A stretch of DNA of 51,551 bases, from positions 1 through 51,551 of the forward strand of contig JACKQL020000205.1 in the NCBI GenBank assembly GCA_018296165.2, given 5' to 3'. How positions within the stretch are numbered: the stretch's first letter is position 1; each line of letters starts with the position of its first letter. Positions 11,465 to 22,207 of this stretch are shown here, piece by piece. Source of the stretch: Termitomyces sp. T153 (Eukaryota > Basidiomycota > Agaricomycetes > Agaricales > Lyophyllaceae). The translations under genes were made by a program, and so were the position numbers. Below the pieces are notes generated by a model, which had not been told where the DNA came from, did not search any database, and worked only from the letters and a program-made list of their open reading frames with translations.

Positions 11465-11805
11465 AAAATACAAAGACCTAACCAAACAAAGTGAGGTTGG
11501 GTCTGAGACTTGGCATTGAGTTTGAAATACAAAGACCTAACTGAATGAAGTGAGGTTGGGTCTGGGACTTAGCATTGAGTTGGAAATACAAAGACCTAAC
11601 CAAACAAAGTGAGGTTGGGTCTGGGACTTAGCATTGAGTTGGAAATACAAAGACCTAACCGAACAAAGTGAGGTTGGGTCTGGGATGAAGCATTAAGTTT
11701 GAAACACAAAGACCTAACTGAACAAAGTGAGGTTGGGTCTGGGATGAAGCATTGAGTAGAATATTGAGGACCTAACCAAACAAAGCGAGGTTGGGTCTGG
11801 GGTGA
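11465..11805. repeat. 59-bp minisatellite, about six units
   Basis: The unit tacaaagacctaacc...gaggttgggtctggga recurs at 11469, 11528, 11587, 11646 and 11705, with a shorter last unit near 11768. The spacing is a constant 59 bp. The last unit is the most diverged (a gcgaggttgg variant) and leads into unique sequence. There are no spacers of CRISPR type. Confidence 0.9.
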
Positions 11806-11901
11806 AGCAAGAGCTACGGGCCCGTGCCGAAGGCATGGACCATAGGTCATTTTATACATATAACAAGACACACATGCCTCACTCTCACAACTTGAAGGAG
11901 A

Positions 11902-11903
<2 letters not shown>

Positions 11904-11941
<38 letters not shown>
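11904..11941. repeat. (AC)n microsatellite
   Basis: An uninterrupted run of AC dinucleotides of about 19 repeats. Confidence 0.97.
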
Positions 11942-11942
<1 letters not shown>

Positions 11943-12088
11943 TGTAACAACGACAAAAGATCGCTTCAAAAGCGGATCATCGCCATTCATCCCCCAAACA
12001 GGTCACGGACACCACACACATAGTGAACGTATGTCAAAAAAAGCCAGGGGCCGGAAGGACTTTTTTGTAACAAATCAGCAGCCTCAAG

Positions 12089-12283
12089 TATGAGCACGAT
12101 CTCACCCCCCAAAGCCATCCATTCACAACACCGTGTACCTCAAAGAAAAAAAAAAAAAACAGAAAAACAGAAAACGGTGCATATCGTCAGTACGTAACAC
12201 AAGCCACACGAACAACGAACGGACGGAGCCGAACCACACACACAACATGTATGTGTAAAATTCGGTCCAAACAAATCTATCCT
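12089..12283. repeat. Repeat R, copy 1
   Basis: It matches 12792-13003 in direct orientation: gagcacgatctcacccc at the start, a poly-A stretch, gtgcatatcgtcagtac in the middle and a shared end ggtccaaacaaatcta. Both copies stop at exactly the same base and run into unrelated sequence, so this is an element or duplication boundary. It has no convincing coding content. Confidence 0.8.
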
Positions 12284-12527
12284 TAGGCGAGTTGTCCGAA
12301 AAGGGAAGCATCCGAGAAAGTTCGGATTTTGTACGGGTGGGTTTTTCGAGGAGCTCGTGTAGAGTTCGTCCCTCAGGTTGTTTCCGGGGGGGGCGAGTGA
12401 TCAGCCTGTTAGCCTCTTCTCTGTCAGAGGTATGCGGTAGATGCGGGACCGGCGTGTTAGGCTCGGGCGCTGCTTCCAGTGTTAGTGGAGCACATGGTGG
12501 TATCGGATCAAGCCCCCCCTCGAAACT
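12284..12527 (-). pseudogene. Orphan coding fragment, unknown protein
   Basis: Between repeats R and S the minus strand holds an open frame of about 80 codons with strongly coding-like content: GGLDPIPPCAPLTLEAAPEP, then REEANRLITRPPRKQPEGRT and LHELLEKPTRTKSELSRM. It is Pro-rich at first, then charged and helical. It has no start or stop of its own and ends at both repeat borders, so it is probably an exon or gene piece moved or trapped by rearrangement. CpG content is high, unlike the neighbouring retroelement. I do not recognise the family. Confidence 0.45.
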
Positions 12528-12529
12528 AG

Positions 12530-12780
12530 AGTATTCAGCGTTTTATATACAAGATGAATTTGTCAACAAACCAAGTACCTCTGTCGCATAGTATGGACTT
12601 TCATAACCTTGTTCAAAGTTTGAGTCTTCAACAAGACGCGGTTCAAGGTAAGTGAGGACTAGGGTAGGTATGTATCGATGAGAAAGAATACGAAAACTCG
12701 TCGTTGCCTCGCTCCGGATTTGACTTCACAATTTCACTGCCCAACGTTGTTACATCACATGGACACACCACACGCCTCAC
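12530..12780. repeat. Repeat S, copy 1
   Basis: It matches 29095-29290 in direct orientation (attcagcgtttta/catac, caacaaaccaagtacct, cgatgagaaagaatacga, ctccggatttgacttcac). Its first part also matches 48873-48990 in inverted orientation. On the minus strand it carries a decayed piece of the gene fragment better preserved at 28931-29169. Confidence 0.8.
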
Positions 12781-12791
12781 TCTCACAATCA

Positions 12792-13003
12792 AGCATGAGC
12801 ACGATCTCACCCCCAAAGCCATCCCATCCACTCATCCACACAACGACAATACACAACAACCGTGTACGTGTACCTCAAAAACAAAAAAAAAAAAAGAAGA
12901 CAGTGCATATCGTCAGTACATAACACAAACCACAAGAACAACGAACGGATGGAGCCGAACCACACACACAATATGCATGTGTGAAATCCGGTCCAAACAA
13001 ATC
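12792..13003. repeat. Repeat R, copy 2
   Basis: Second copy of the unit at 12089-12283, ending ggtccaaacaaatcta. The coding frame of the next gene opens immediately after it, so this copy marks the point where that gene was cut. Confidence 0.8.
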
Positions 13004-13006
13004 TAA

Positions 13007-14683
13007 TACGAGAGGAGGGGGGAGCACCGAAAGACCGCCGCGATCACCGCGACCAAGTTCGATGTTCTAAGTAGCGCCGTGTCTGATGGTGCGCCCCTTC
13101 CTTCCATTCCCGTTCTTCCACCCCTTCACTCCGTATCTGAAAACCCCGCCAATGATGAGGATCTCAAAGCTGTCCCGATTCCGAGGGTAACATCTGGTAT
13201 TCCTGTGCCTATCGTTCCCACCAACGCGGCTGAGAACAATACAAGTTCCATTGCTGCCGCACAACTCGTCATTGCCGAAGGGGATGTTCGGGATGCAAGC
13301 AGGGAAAGGAAGGACGAACAACCGGAGAAGTCGACTCATATTATCGTCAAGGTGAACGAGGACGTGCCTGTTATTGTTGAAGATAAGACAAATAAGGCAG
13401 CGGAAATCCCCATGACAGTTGAGGAGCCTCATGTCGCGATTGAGAAAACTCCAGCTGCAGACTCCGTGCTCGCTGATCAGGAATTCACATCCAAAGATAT
13501 CAATATACCAGTAGCCGCCGCTGTAGATGAGCCCTCGCTAGTAGCTTTGGCGGATCGTGCCTCGATGCCCGAAGCGCCCTCTCAAGATCCCAGATTACTG
13601 AAAATACTAGTGGCGACTACTCCTGATCTCAATCCTTCGTCAGTGCTTGCTTCGGAGAAGATTCCGACAGGTGTAGTCCCTTCTGCTATTCCAGAAGTCA
13701 GAGCAACATCTCAGGATATACCCGTTGTACATGTTGAACGTCTTCAGAAGGAATTGGACGAGCTCGACCTCACCAAACCAGAATCGGTGGCAGACGAAGT
13801 CAAAGTTGAGCCTGGCTCCATCTCAGCACCCGAGCTTTCGTTGGAGATGTTGAACGTTGCATCAGGACCTGCAGTTGCGGAAAATGCTCCTGAACTCGCA
13901 AGGGAACCAGAGGCAAACAGAGCGAAAGAGGAAACATACCTGTGGGACCGACGCCTTTTGCTAGGCAGATTCTAGTATCACAAACACCACGGAAAGTCGT
14001 GGAAGCTGGTACTGAGCCTTCAGTAGATTCGTGTCTGCGAAGCAGGAAGAGAACGTGCCAGAGGCGGGGGCAGACGCGAAACGGGGTGATTCGACGTCAG
14101 CTCCAATACAGAATGCAGTTCCTGTATCAGAATCACAGTCTGCATCAGTGACAACGGGAGGGATCGCACCAATTAAACCGACTTTGGCTTCGATGGTCGA
14201 AGCTGCACCAACAGATCAGGTAACGACTCTGGTTGATTGACAGAGCCTATGACTGTTTATACAGCGGAGGCCAGACCGGCTGAACTTTCAGCTTCAACCA
14301 CAGAGCCTGCACCAACCCCAATGACTCAGATTACCGCAACAGATCTTGCACCAACTTCAGCAATCGAGGCCATTGCGCTCACCACGCCAAAGACTGAGGC
14401 TTCTCTGACAGAGACCTCTCCAGAGCCAAAAACCGAGTCCATTTCGGTCCCACCTCTACCAGAACCTGTTATGGCGACATTCACACCTGGCCATGCCAAA
14501 GATGCTGTACATCCTGTGTCTGTATCCCCTGCTCCCGCTCAGGCGGCATTCCCATCCACAGCGTCACCAACTGCATCACCATCAAAGTCAGAGAAAGTGA
14601 CACGAGCCCGCAAGAAGAAATCATCTATCTTCGAAAGAATTAAGAATTTCTTCGAGAGCGACAAGGACAAAACGAAAAAATGA
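13007..14683 (+). pseudogene. 5'-truncated, frameshifted Pro/Ala/Glu-rich gene
   Basis: The frame is open from 13007, just past repeat R, and runs without an ATG to 13975, so the N-terminus is missing. The coding content then continues in a second frame (about 13942-14030, ILVSQTPRKVVEAGTEPSVD), a third (14031-14240, KQEENVPEAGADAKRG) and back to the first (14237-14683). Each step shifts the frame in the same sense; three steps restore it. The protein is low-complexity, rich in Pro, Ala, Thr, Val and Glu, probably disordered, and ends in a basic tail RARKKKSSIFERIKNFFESD. No domain is recognised. The shifts could be decay, small introns or base errors. CpG and codon use are normal, so this is host sequence and not transposon. 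Confidence 0.6.
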
Positions 14684-15356
14684 ACACTTCGAGTTCATTT
14701 TCTTGGATTACTTTTTCTCGATGGACAGGAAGGATTCTCGGTAGTGTTTTTTTAGCAGTCATTTATCTCTTTATATGGACTTGGATGCCCTTAATCTGAT
14801 TTGCTTTCTAGCCTCTCTCTCATTTGGTGTATCTGTGATTACCTTGCTGCTTTCTACCTAATTATGCACACGTATTATAGCACGTAGGTTGCGTGGGTGC
14901 TCCTGTTTAGACCTGTTTAGACCTTTTATATTTCTGCAATAATCTTATCTTCTTTAACTGCGCCGTGTGCAGGAACGGAAAGCCTCTTCTGGATTGGAAG
15001 CCTCATGTACAATACCAGCTAGAATGACATGTAAAGTATATATTCCTGTTCAGCTCCGCTGGCAGGAGCTCTGACGATATTGTGACTCATAATCAATAAC
15101 ACGCCTATCTCTGCGTTCTCGCACAGATTACTTTTTTCATAATTGTCTTTTCTTGTTATCATTTCCAGATGCTAATGTTTAGAAGCAATAAATAGATCCG
15201 GTATCATAGTGAACATCAAAATTATTGTTCCGCACAATTGAGTTTTCTAGGATAATTGTCTTAACAGTGGCTTTTCCCAAAAGTATCTTCGTTCTAAAAG
15301 ACATTTTTACATCGGTTTACTATCACGACCCCCTTCCCTCGACATACCATACTTCT
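14684..15356 (+). other. Intergenic: 3' and 5' flanks
   Basis: T-rich sequence downstream of one gene and upstream of the F-box gene. No frame, repeat or clear promoter box beyond short AT-rich runs is visible. Confidence 0.5.
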
Positions 15357-15791
15357 ATGCCATCAACCTTGAAACGACTTCTCCGCCCTCTGATCAGGAG
15401 GAAGCGAGGAATTCAACCGGTGCAAAATGTACTTGGCCCCCGAGGTTACGGTGAGTAGGGCATATGAAATTTTTTCAGTAATCAGAACCAAAGCTTCAGA
15501 TTCCCAATACCACTCGTCCATCAACAATCTCCTTGAATTGGATGCGGCATCCCTTGATCCACCAACGACATCCATAGAGGCACCCATCCATTGCCTTCCT
15601 GTCGAAGTCTTGAGTCTTGTTTTCATCTATACTCTGGTTCCCTTGTGTGATAGGCGACAATACCCGCCTGAAGTCAACGAACCACCCATAGTACTTTGCG
15701 GGGTTTGTAGACAGTGGAGAGATATCGCGATATCAATGCCGATGCTTTGGTCAGCATTCAATGCCTACTCCCGAGGGAAAAAGGATGACAT
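15357..15791 (+). pseudogene. F-box gene, 5' part (interrupted by element B)
   Basis: Exon 1 starts at ATG 15357 (MPSTLKRLLRPLIRRKR) and ends at 15450. A 49-nt intron (gtgagt...cttcag, 15451-15499) keeps the frame. Exon 2 runs to 15791. An alternative ATG at 15427 exists if the intron is not spliced. The F-box core is IHCLPVEVLSLVFIYTL, followed by VLCGVCRQWRDIAISMPMLW, the arrangement common in agaricomycete F-box proteins; it would bind Skp1 in an SCF ubiquitin ligase. The gene is cut after codons KKDD by an LTR element with target duplication ACAT. Joining 15791 to 25700 gives a single open frame: 94 + 292 + 1054 nt = 479 codons plus stop. As it stands the frame reads into the LTR and stops at 15906. 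Confidence 0.85.
15788..15791 (+). repeat. Target site duplication ACAT, left copy
   Basis: ACAT directly precedes the element B LTR; the same four bases follow the other LTR at 25696-25699. Confidence 0.8.
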
Positions 15792-16624
15792 TGATGCGAA
15801 ATGTAAGTTTGATGCCGTCAATGATGTGATCAACTTATCAAACTCTCTATTCACAGTTTGTTTGGAGGCTTTTAGTTACACGCCAACTCAAGTAGACTTT
15901 CAATAGAAAAGTATTTTAATATTCTTAATGATTTTATTCCAAGGTTGAGACGGTCTCGCACTAAGGAATGGGCTCAATAGTATATTTACTGGTCCCGAAG
16001 CCACTAATAATCCTTAAGCCTAAGAATTCCGCCCCCCTGGGGAATTCCGAGCCGGTACGTAGTCTGATTGCCTTTCTCCTATTCCCGTTCCTTTTATACT
16101 TCGCTATTCGTGCACGGACCAGTGTTCCGCGTGGTTTTGTGCTGCGATAATCGGTCTCCGTGTCATCTCTCCTGTGTCATTCCGTCCATCCGTGATTTTT
16201 ATTTTATCCTTTCTTTTCCGCCCCTTCTCTTCTAACCGTTTTATGGTCGTCTTTCAGGAACTCGGATAGCGTAGCACAGGAATTTAGAATTCACGCGTTA
16301 CGGTAGGTTTTTAATCGTCTGGAATTGTTTCGCAGTTTATTGCAGCGTTTCGTCGGCTTTGATGACTGTTCTCGGATTATGATCCGAGCATCTCGGCCCG
16401 AGCACTGCCAGACCGGCACATTGTTAGTCTGACGTATTTGCTTTGGGCTAGTCATCTTTTTCGTGTTTACGGAGGTGGTAGTACTCATTGGTTTTCAAGG
16501 TATGCTCGCGTCTACAGTTTTCGACGTTCGGCTTACAGTTTTCAGCCGTCTGCATAGAAAACATTCCTTGTTTCCTGTTTCTAAGTACTTTTGTCGGTCC
16601 TCGAAGTTTGAGGCTGGCGTATCA
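15792..16624 (-). repeat. 3' LTR of element B
   Basis: 833 bp, TGATGCGAAATG...GGCGTATCA on the plus strand, the direct-repeat partner of 24856-25695. It is CpG-rich, unlike the gag-pol it flanks. Confidence 0.92.
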
Positions 16625-16636
16625 CCTCCCCCGCAC
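16625..16636 (-). other. Polypurine tract of element B
   Basis: Minus-strand gtgcgggggagg lies directly upstream of the 3' LTR, the expected place for plus-strand priming. Confidence 0.75.
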
Positions 16637-16642
16637 TTTCAG

Positions 16643-18168
16643 ATGACTGCCCCTGGTCAATCCGTCATCCTTGCAAGCCTACGTCTGTCCCTGCTCCCCT
16701 TTTTCGATCCGAAGATTTATTTTCCTTTTCTCCATAGAAAAACAGAAAATAGTCTTCGCCTCATTTTCCTGTTCGATCACTCCCGCCGCAAGGTGTCTTA
16801 TAAAGACCTTACTGCCCCTTCGTTCTATCCAACTGATGTCCCCAAAGACTGTCCCTATCGCCCTTTCGCAAATGCCTCCTCCCAAGGTTGTCATTCCAAG
16901 TGGTGATTACCACGTCACCCGCCCAACTCCTACCTACCGTCATACGCCTTCACCTCCGATTTCTATGGAATGCTCCAGACGCCGTCAAGCAAGACGCTCA
17001 TCAAGTCATCCTCGTTGTCCTTCAGCGCCCTTTTGTTTGCACAGGGCCGTAATTGGCTTGTGTAACACAGCGGCAGCTTTCTCTAAAATTCTTCTGCTGA
17101 CCGTGCCAGGTACCTCGGTTCTATTGGCTGGTATGCTTTTTCCTTTTTCTTCTTTTTGCTTCCTCAATTTCCTCTTCCAGAATTTCGCAGACCAGGCTGA
17201 CTTCCCTCTTCTGGCCGACCAAAAGGGTCTCTACGACGCTCTTTCCGCCACTTTTAGACATCCCCAACAAGGATGCCGCTGCCGATTCTGCTGCCGTCAC
17301 CTGATTCTTTCATTTTCGCTGACTCATCAAAACTGAAGACAATCGTCGAGAACCTAGCGCCAACGCTGAGGCAGCTGCGGTGAGCTTGTCCTTTCCTCTA
17401 TCAATCTTTTCTCTTATTCCTCTCCTTATTCTGAACAACACCGGCGAGCGTGGAGGACCGCGACATCGAAATGTTGGGTCCGTCCCCTCCACTCATTCCT
17501 CAAAGCAAAAGCTAATGTGAGCTTTTTAGCTTCGTCTCGACCTCCTTGCTCATCGCTTCGACACCCTCAATTTGTTCCTTTCTTCCTCAGTCCGAACTTG
17601 ATGGCAAGCCAAAACCGAAGAAGGTCAAGATTACCCCCTCTGTTGGTTCGTCTTCCTCTTCCTTTTTCTCTCCCACACTTCCTTATCTCGCCCCGCCGCC
17701 TTAGCTAATTATAAGCCGGGCGGCGAGACCGCCTTATCTCCTGGGCCAGGTCGACGCCTTCGAGGCTCCATCCCGTCATCGGGATGGCCACACTCAAGCT
17801 CCCCGAGGACCTCAAGAAGCAACACGATAGCGGTGGAGCTCGCCATGAAATTAGCAGCTCCACCTTTCTGGATACGACCCTTCAGACATATAGCTTATTG
17901 TGGCCCGTCTTTCCCGTCTGGACAAAGCCCCATCCCCGGCTCGGGACGTTGATCTTGCCGGCTCGTTCCTTACCGCACTCAACGTTTCATTCAAGGTATA
18001 TTCGTTCTTGTCCACCTCTTTCATTATTAACCTCGCCTTAGTCAGTCCCCGGCTGATGTCAAACCTGCCAACCCTTCGCGGCCGAGCCCCAAATCCTGTG
18101 GAACTTCCGTCGACTCCCGCATTGTAGACATATCGCTTCTGCCTTTGCCTTACGTAGCATCGTTGTAA
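16643..18168 (+). pseudogene. Antisense accessory gene of element B, decayed
   Basis: This lies inside the element, between integrase and the 3' LTR, on the strand opposite gag-pol. The 3' end is clear: an exon reading RLSRLDKAPSPARDVDLAG ends phase 0 at 17995, a 50-nt intron (gtatat...ttagtcag, 17996-18045) follows, and the last exon SPADVKPANPSRPSPK... runs 40 codons to TAA at 18166-18168. Upstream, coding-like pieces include ADQKGLYDALSATF after an acceptor near 17180 and SELDGKPKPKKVKITPSV after an acceptor near 17591. ATG candidates are 16643 and 16836 (SPKTVPIALSQMPPPKVVIP). The pieces do not join into one frame, so it is broken or my exon calls are incomplete. CpG-rich. The protein is unrecognised; the position matches the antisense genes of families A and C. 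Confidence 0.5.
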
Positions 18169-18358
18169 TTCAAACCCCCTACTCATACTAAAATTCCCTT
18201 TACATTCCTTATTCCGCAACCCCAAATATAATGCCATTAACCCCGAAACGTGCATCCTAAAAGTCTTTAACTTATTTTTGATTTTTAAGCAAAGTTTAAA
18301 CTTTTTTTGTCAATTCAGCTATTCTGTCCGACTTAATCATGCTCACTCTAGAGGCTCA

Positions 18359-19932
18359 TCAAGCTTTATAGATCCGAATGACAAATCTGATACAGCATTT
18401 ATGCAGGCCTTTGTAGTTCCTCCTTAACTCTTTTAACTTTTCTGGAGGATATCTACCCATTGCTCTAGGCTCTGGGATAGCTCCAATTGTTTTCTGAGCT
18501 TTATAAGGGACTACTCTAAAAGCGGCAACTCTAGTCTGCCAAACCGACCCATCCAGCTCTGCCACAATGTAATTACCTCCTTGGTCTTAGCAATTACTAC
18601 CATTGGACCATGAAAACGGGGGAAGCATTTTAGCACTGTGTGAACTTTCTGTAATCATATTCTTGACCAAGACTAAGTCCAAGGGTTTGAAATTGAAGTC
18701 TTTGATAGAGTGTTTGTGCTCTTCTGCAAACTTCAAGGCCCATTGGAGTTTGTCCTTTCTCTCTCTCTCATCTCTTCTACATGTTGGTGGTGCTTGGCTA
18801 GAGCTCTAGCACGATAACCAATTAACTCTTCTGTAGATAAGGGCCCATTCTGGTAAGTCTATTAACCAGGTAGCCTCTACCAAGTCCAAAGGGTAGAGTT
18901 GGATGAGCTCCAGTGACCATGAAGTATGGTGAACACCCAAATCTCTGCCGGATAGTAATGCGAATCACTCCACATTACATGGAAGAAGAACCAAAACATT
19001 TAGTGCGATCCTCACAAGCTTTGAATAAAGAAGCCTGCCTGACCCAATGTGGTCTTTCAATTTTGCCATTAGCTTGAGAGTTGTATGGAGAGATGGCAAT
19101 GCCTCTGATTCATATTTACTCTCTATCCAAGCTGTGACCTTTTTGAATTGTCCAGCATTATCAGTGATGATCTCCCCCATACAATGCAACCCCAACGACA
19201 AATCACATCCTCAAACAACCATTGACCACGAGCCCTTGTTTTATGGTTTTCTTTCAGCGCAGAGGCCCCTTCCATCACCCATGAAGACAATGCACACCTA
19301 CCATGAACAATATCTTGAGATTACTTGCCATGATGTGTTTCTGATTGTTTCATACCATTTGAAGCTGGAGTCATGTGCATGGTATCATTGTGTTCAAGTC
19401 CCCTGTGAATTGTTTGGAAGATAGAGGGTGTATAGGTTACTGCGGGAGCTCTGTTTACAACTGTCTTCTGTGCGTATCTGACAGTTGTCTGCCTGGTACA
19501 CCCAGTCCCAACATACCACTGTACATCTCCATCAATCCCTGGCCACCAAAATCGTTCTTGTATTAACATTTTGGTTGCATAAGTCCCTCTATGCCCTAAG
19601 GCATCATGGGCATTATGATTTAAGCATGAACATTCCTTATCAATATTGACTACTAGCTTATGCCTAGCCTCATGATTGCATTTGTACAGTCTCCTCTTTT
19701 GATCAAAGAAGAACTGTCTTGCAAACCTCTTGAACTTGTCTGGGTCCCAACCCTTCAAACCTTCAGGTTCTTTGCTTGGGTCTTGTAGCCAGCTTTGTAC
19801 AGTTGGTAGCAAGTCATCCCACTGTTCACTCTCACCACCCTTCCTATGTTCTAAGTAGGCTTGTAAGTCTGCTTCCTTTTCCTCCTCAGTACCTTCTGTG
19901 GGTAACAGAGGCTGAGAGAGATAGTACTGCAA
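18359..19932 (-). pseudogene. Integrase of element B
   Basis: The minus-strand N-terminal zinc-binding region is visible as HDALGHRGTYATKMLIQERF and WWPGIDGDVQWYV. The core is recognisable in broken frames, with EIITDNAGQF giving the second catalytic Asp (near 19165-19140) and the following NGK.E.PH region near 19070-19090 for the Glu. A C-terminal region continues to 18359 ([16 protein letters not shown]), where the related family C protein reads KLDGSVLHRPVATFCLVPY. Frameshifts separate these parts, so the enzyme is not functional as written. Confidence 0.8.
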
Positions 19933-19962
19933 CAGGATCTATTCTAGATGTCTGCTGCTGAC

Positions 19963-22175
19963 TTAGAACTGCCTTCTAAGTTCCACCTCTTGAGACCTTG
20001 CTCTATCGTTCCTGTTCAAGGTCTGATACTCAGTGGCTACTGCATGTAGATAGCCACCTCTAGTGTCAATTTGATCTGCAAACTCTTCAAGTGCTAGGGG
20101 CTCCCAATCCTCCCATCCTGGTTCCTTGTTGGTTTTAACTAGATATTCAAAGTGCATAGTCTTTGGATTGTCCATCAACTCTGGATTGACAGGTGGGTAC
20201 TCCTCATCTCCTGGCTGCTTGAGCCTCCTAGACAGGCCATCCAACACTAAAGGTTTTCCTGGCACATGCCTCAAAGTAAAATGATAGAGAGTAGTACATC
20301 CTCAATCCATCTCATGATGGTGGCATTAAGTCCTACTCAGGATTGCTTAGCATTCCTTTCAAATACTTGGCATCTGTCTCTACTACAAGCTTCCTACAAC
20401 CAACTAGCCAATACTTATTAGCTTGCAAGGCTCTCATCAAACCATAGAGTTCTCTCTTAGGTTGTGAGAATCTTGCCTCTCTCTCATTCAAGGTGATGGA
20501 TCCTAGCTTAGCACAAGTGCGTTGCTTAGGATTGTCTGGAGCTTCCTGGAAGATTCCAAAGCCCACTGCCATCCAAGAAGTGTCAACTGACAAGACCACT
20601 GTCCCTCCTGACTCATAGTCAAGTGGTTTTAGAGGTGCACTTTCAGCTAGCAACTTCTTCAACTGAGCCATTGCTGACTGCTGTTCTTCACCCCAAACAA
20701 ATGGTGTGTGGTTTTGAGTCAATTTGTTGATGGGTGCAGCCACTTTAGCATAGTCTTTATTGAACATCCTAAAGGTGCCACAAGTACCTAGGAAAGCTCT
20801 GACATCTGACTTGTCCTGGCAATCACTCCCACCCCATAACAATAATGGCAAACCGCTTGGTCTCAGGTTTCTGTCCTCATAGGAACACCTGTGTCCAACC
20901 ACTACAATCTCATCTGCACAGACTACTGACTTTTCCCAGAGAAAGTTCCTCCAGCATATTTGATTCTTTGTAACACTCTGTTTTACATTTTGCAGATGTT
21001 CCCATACAAATCTCCTAATACCTGGGTTTTCTGGGATAACCTCATAGCCTCCATCTGGCAATTCATACCTGTGAGGTGGACCTCTGATTGGCACATCATC
21101 AATGTATGGCCAAGTTACATGAGGTATCTCATCTTTCAAGATAAAGGTAATGTCATCATGAAAGATTGGTACTGAATTTGTCCAGCCCATTGGCAGAGTT
21201 ACCAACCTTAGAGCACCAAAGGGTGTCTGAAGGGTGGTATAGTCCCTAGACTTCATCCAACACTCTCTCATCATATCCCACATACAAGTCAAAGATTCCT
21301 CCACAAGCTCTGCCAGCAAAGTGACTAGCTAACTCTTCAGTTGCTGGTGGCAGCCCAGAATGTGCTATGGTTACTTTGTTTAAAGGTTCCAAGCTGTGAA
21401 CTATCCTCAAACTCTCACCATCCTTCTTCAATACTGTGAACCACTGGGATCTGTATGAAGAGTTGGATGGCTCATACACTCCTGCCTCAATTTTCTGCTT
21501 TATCATCTGGCAGATTTTATCTCTGAGTCCAGGAGCAATGGGAATGTTCTTCAATACCCAGGGGTGTGAGGAATTACTTCGGCATTACTACAGGAGGGAA
21601 GAATTCCTCCTTGAGCCTACCTCTTGAGAATCATCCCATGCAAAAGCCTCATCCTGTAGCATCATTAGATGATGTACTGCCTTCATCTCCTCTGGCCATA
21701 AGAAACCATCACCATGTACTTGGTCAATGATTTCCTTACACTCAACAGTGTACCTCCCTGTGGGTTTGAACTTAGGTGGGTTTGGTCCAACTGTGGCATG
21801 TCTGCTAGTGGATCTCCAGTGATACACCTTTCAATTCTAAACTCCTCAGGAGAGGTTCCTAGTACAGGTTTCACCTTTTCTAGCAACAGGTTTGTACTTC
21901 TTAGAGAATACTTGTGCAGTTTCCCCCACACCTGCTTCTAGCTCTAGGCTTTCCTGCTGTACTAAGACCTCCTCTAACTCCTCTGGTATCTGACACAGCT
22001 GCTTATTTAGATAGGCTGCTAATGTCTTCTCATCTCTGCCTCTCCTATCTCCCTCTGCAGCAAAGGCCTGCAGATACACATCTCTCAACTCCAGGGTCTT
22101 GAATCCACTATGATTTATAGTGTATCCAGTCACCATTACTTCACCATTCTCCTTCTCCCCTAACATTACTGCCAC
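19963..22175 (-). pseudogene. Reverse transcriptase and RNase H of element B
   Basis: Minus-strand Pol continues from a linker (22175-21600, VFSKKYKPVARK; GPNPPKFKPTGRYTVECKE) into the polymerase: EAGVYEPSNSSYRSQWF, HSLEPLNKVTIAHSGLP, DLYVGYDER, then TLPMGWTNSVPIFHDDITF. The active site YIDD (21106-21095) is intact. RNase H shows VLSVDTSWMAVGFGIF, KRELYGLMRAL and VVETDAKYLKGML, with the three acidic residues in place. Frames change near 22180, 21830, 21590, 21250 and 20330, so no continuous protein can be read, but few active-site residues are lost. This is a recently disabled enzyme. Confidence 0.88.
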
Positions 22176-22207
22176 CTCTCCCTGGTCACTGACCAGATCA
22201 TTGAGAT

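Noticed and set aside
11465..11941. CRISPR array or telomere repeat
   Set aside because: The 59-bp units are contiguous with no unique spacers, the AC tract is an ordinary microsatellite, and no fungal telomere TTAGGG run is present.
16643..18168. A host gene captured between two LTRs and unrelated to the element
   Set aside because: It lies in the same slot and strand as the antisense genes of families A and C, so an element-borne gene is the simpler reading. Not fully excluded, since the protein was not matched.
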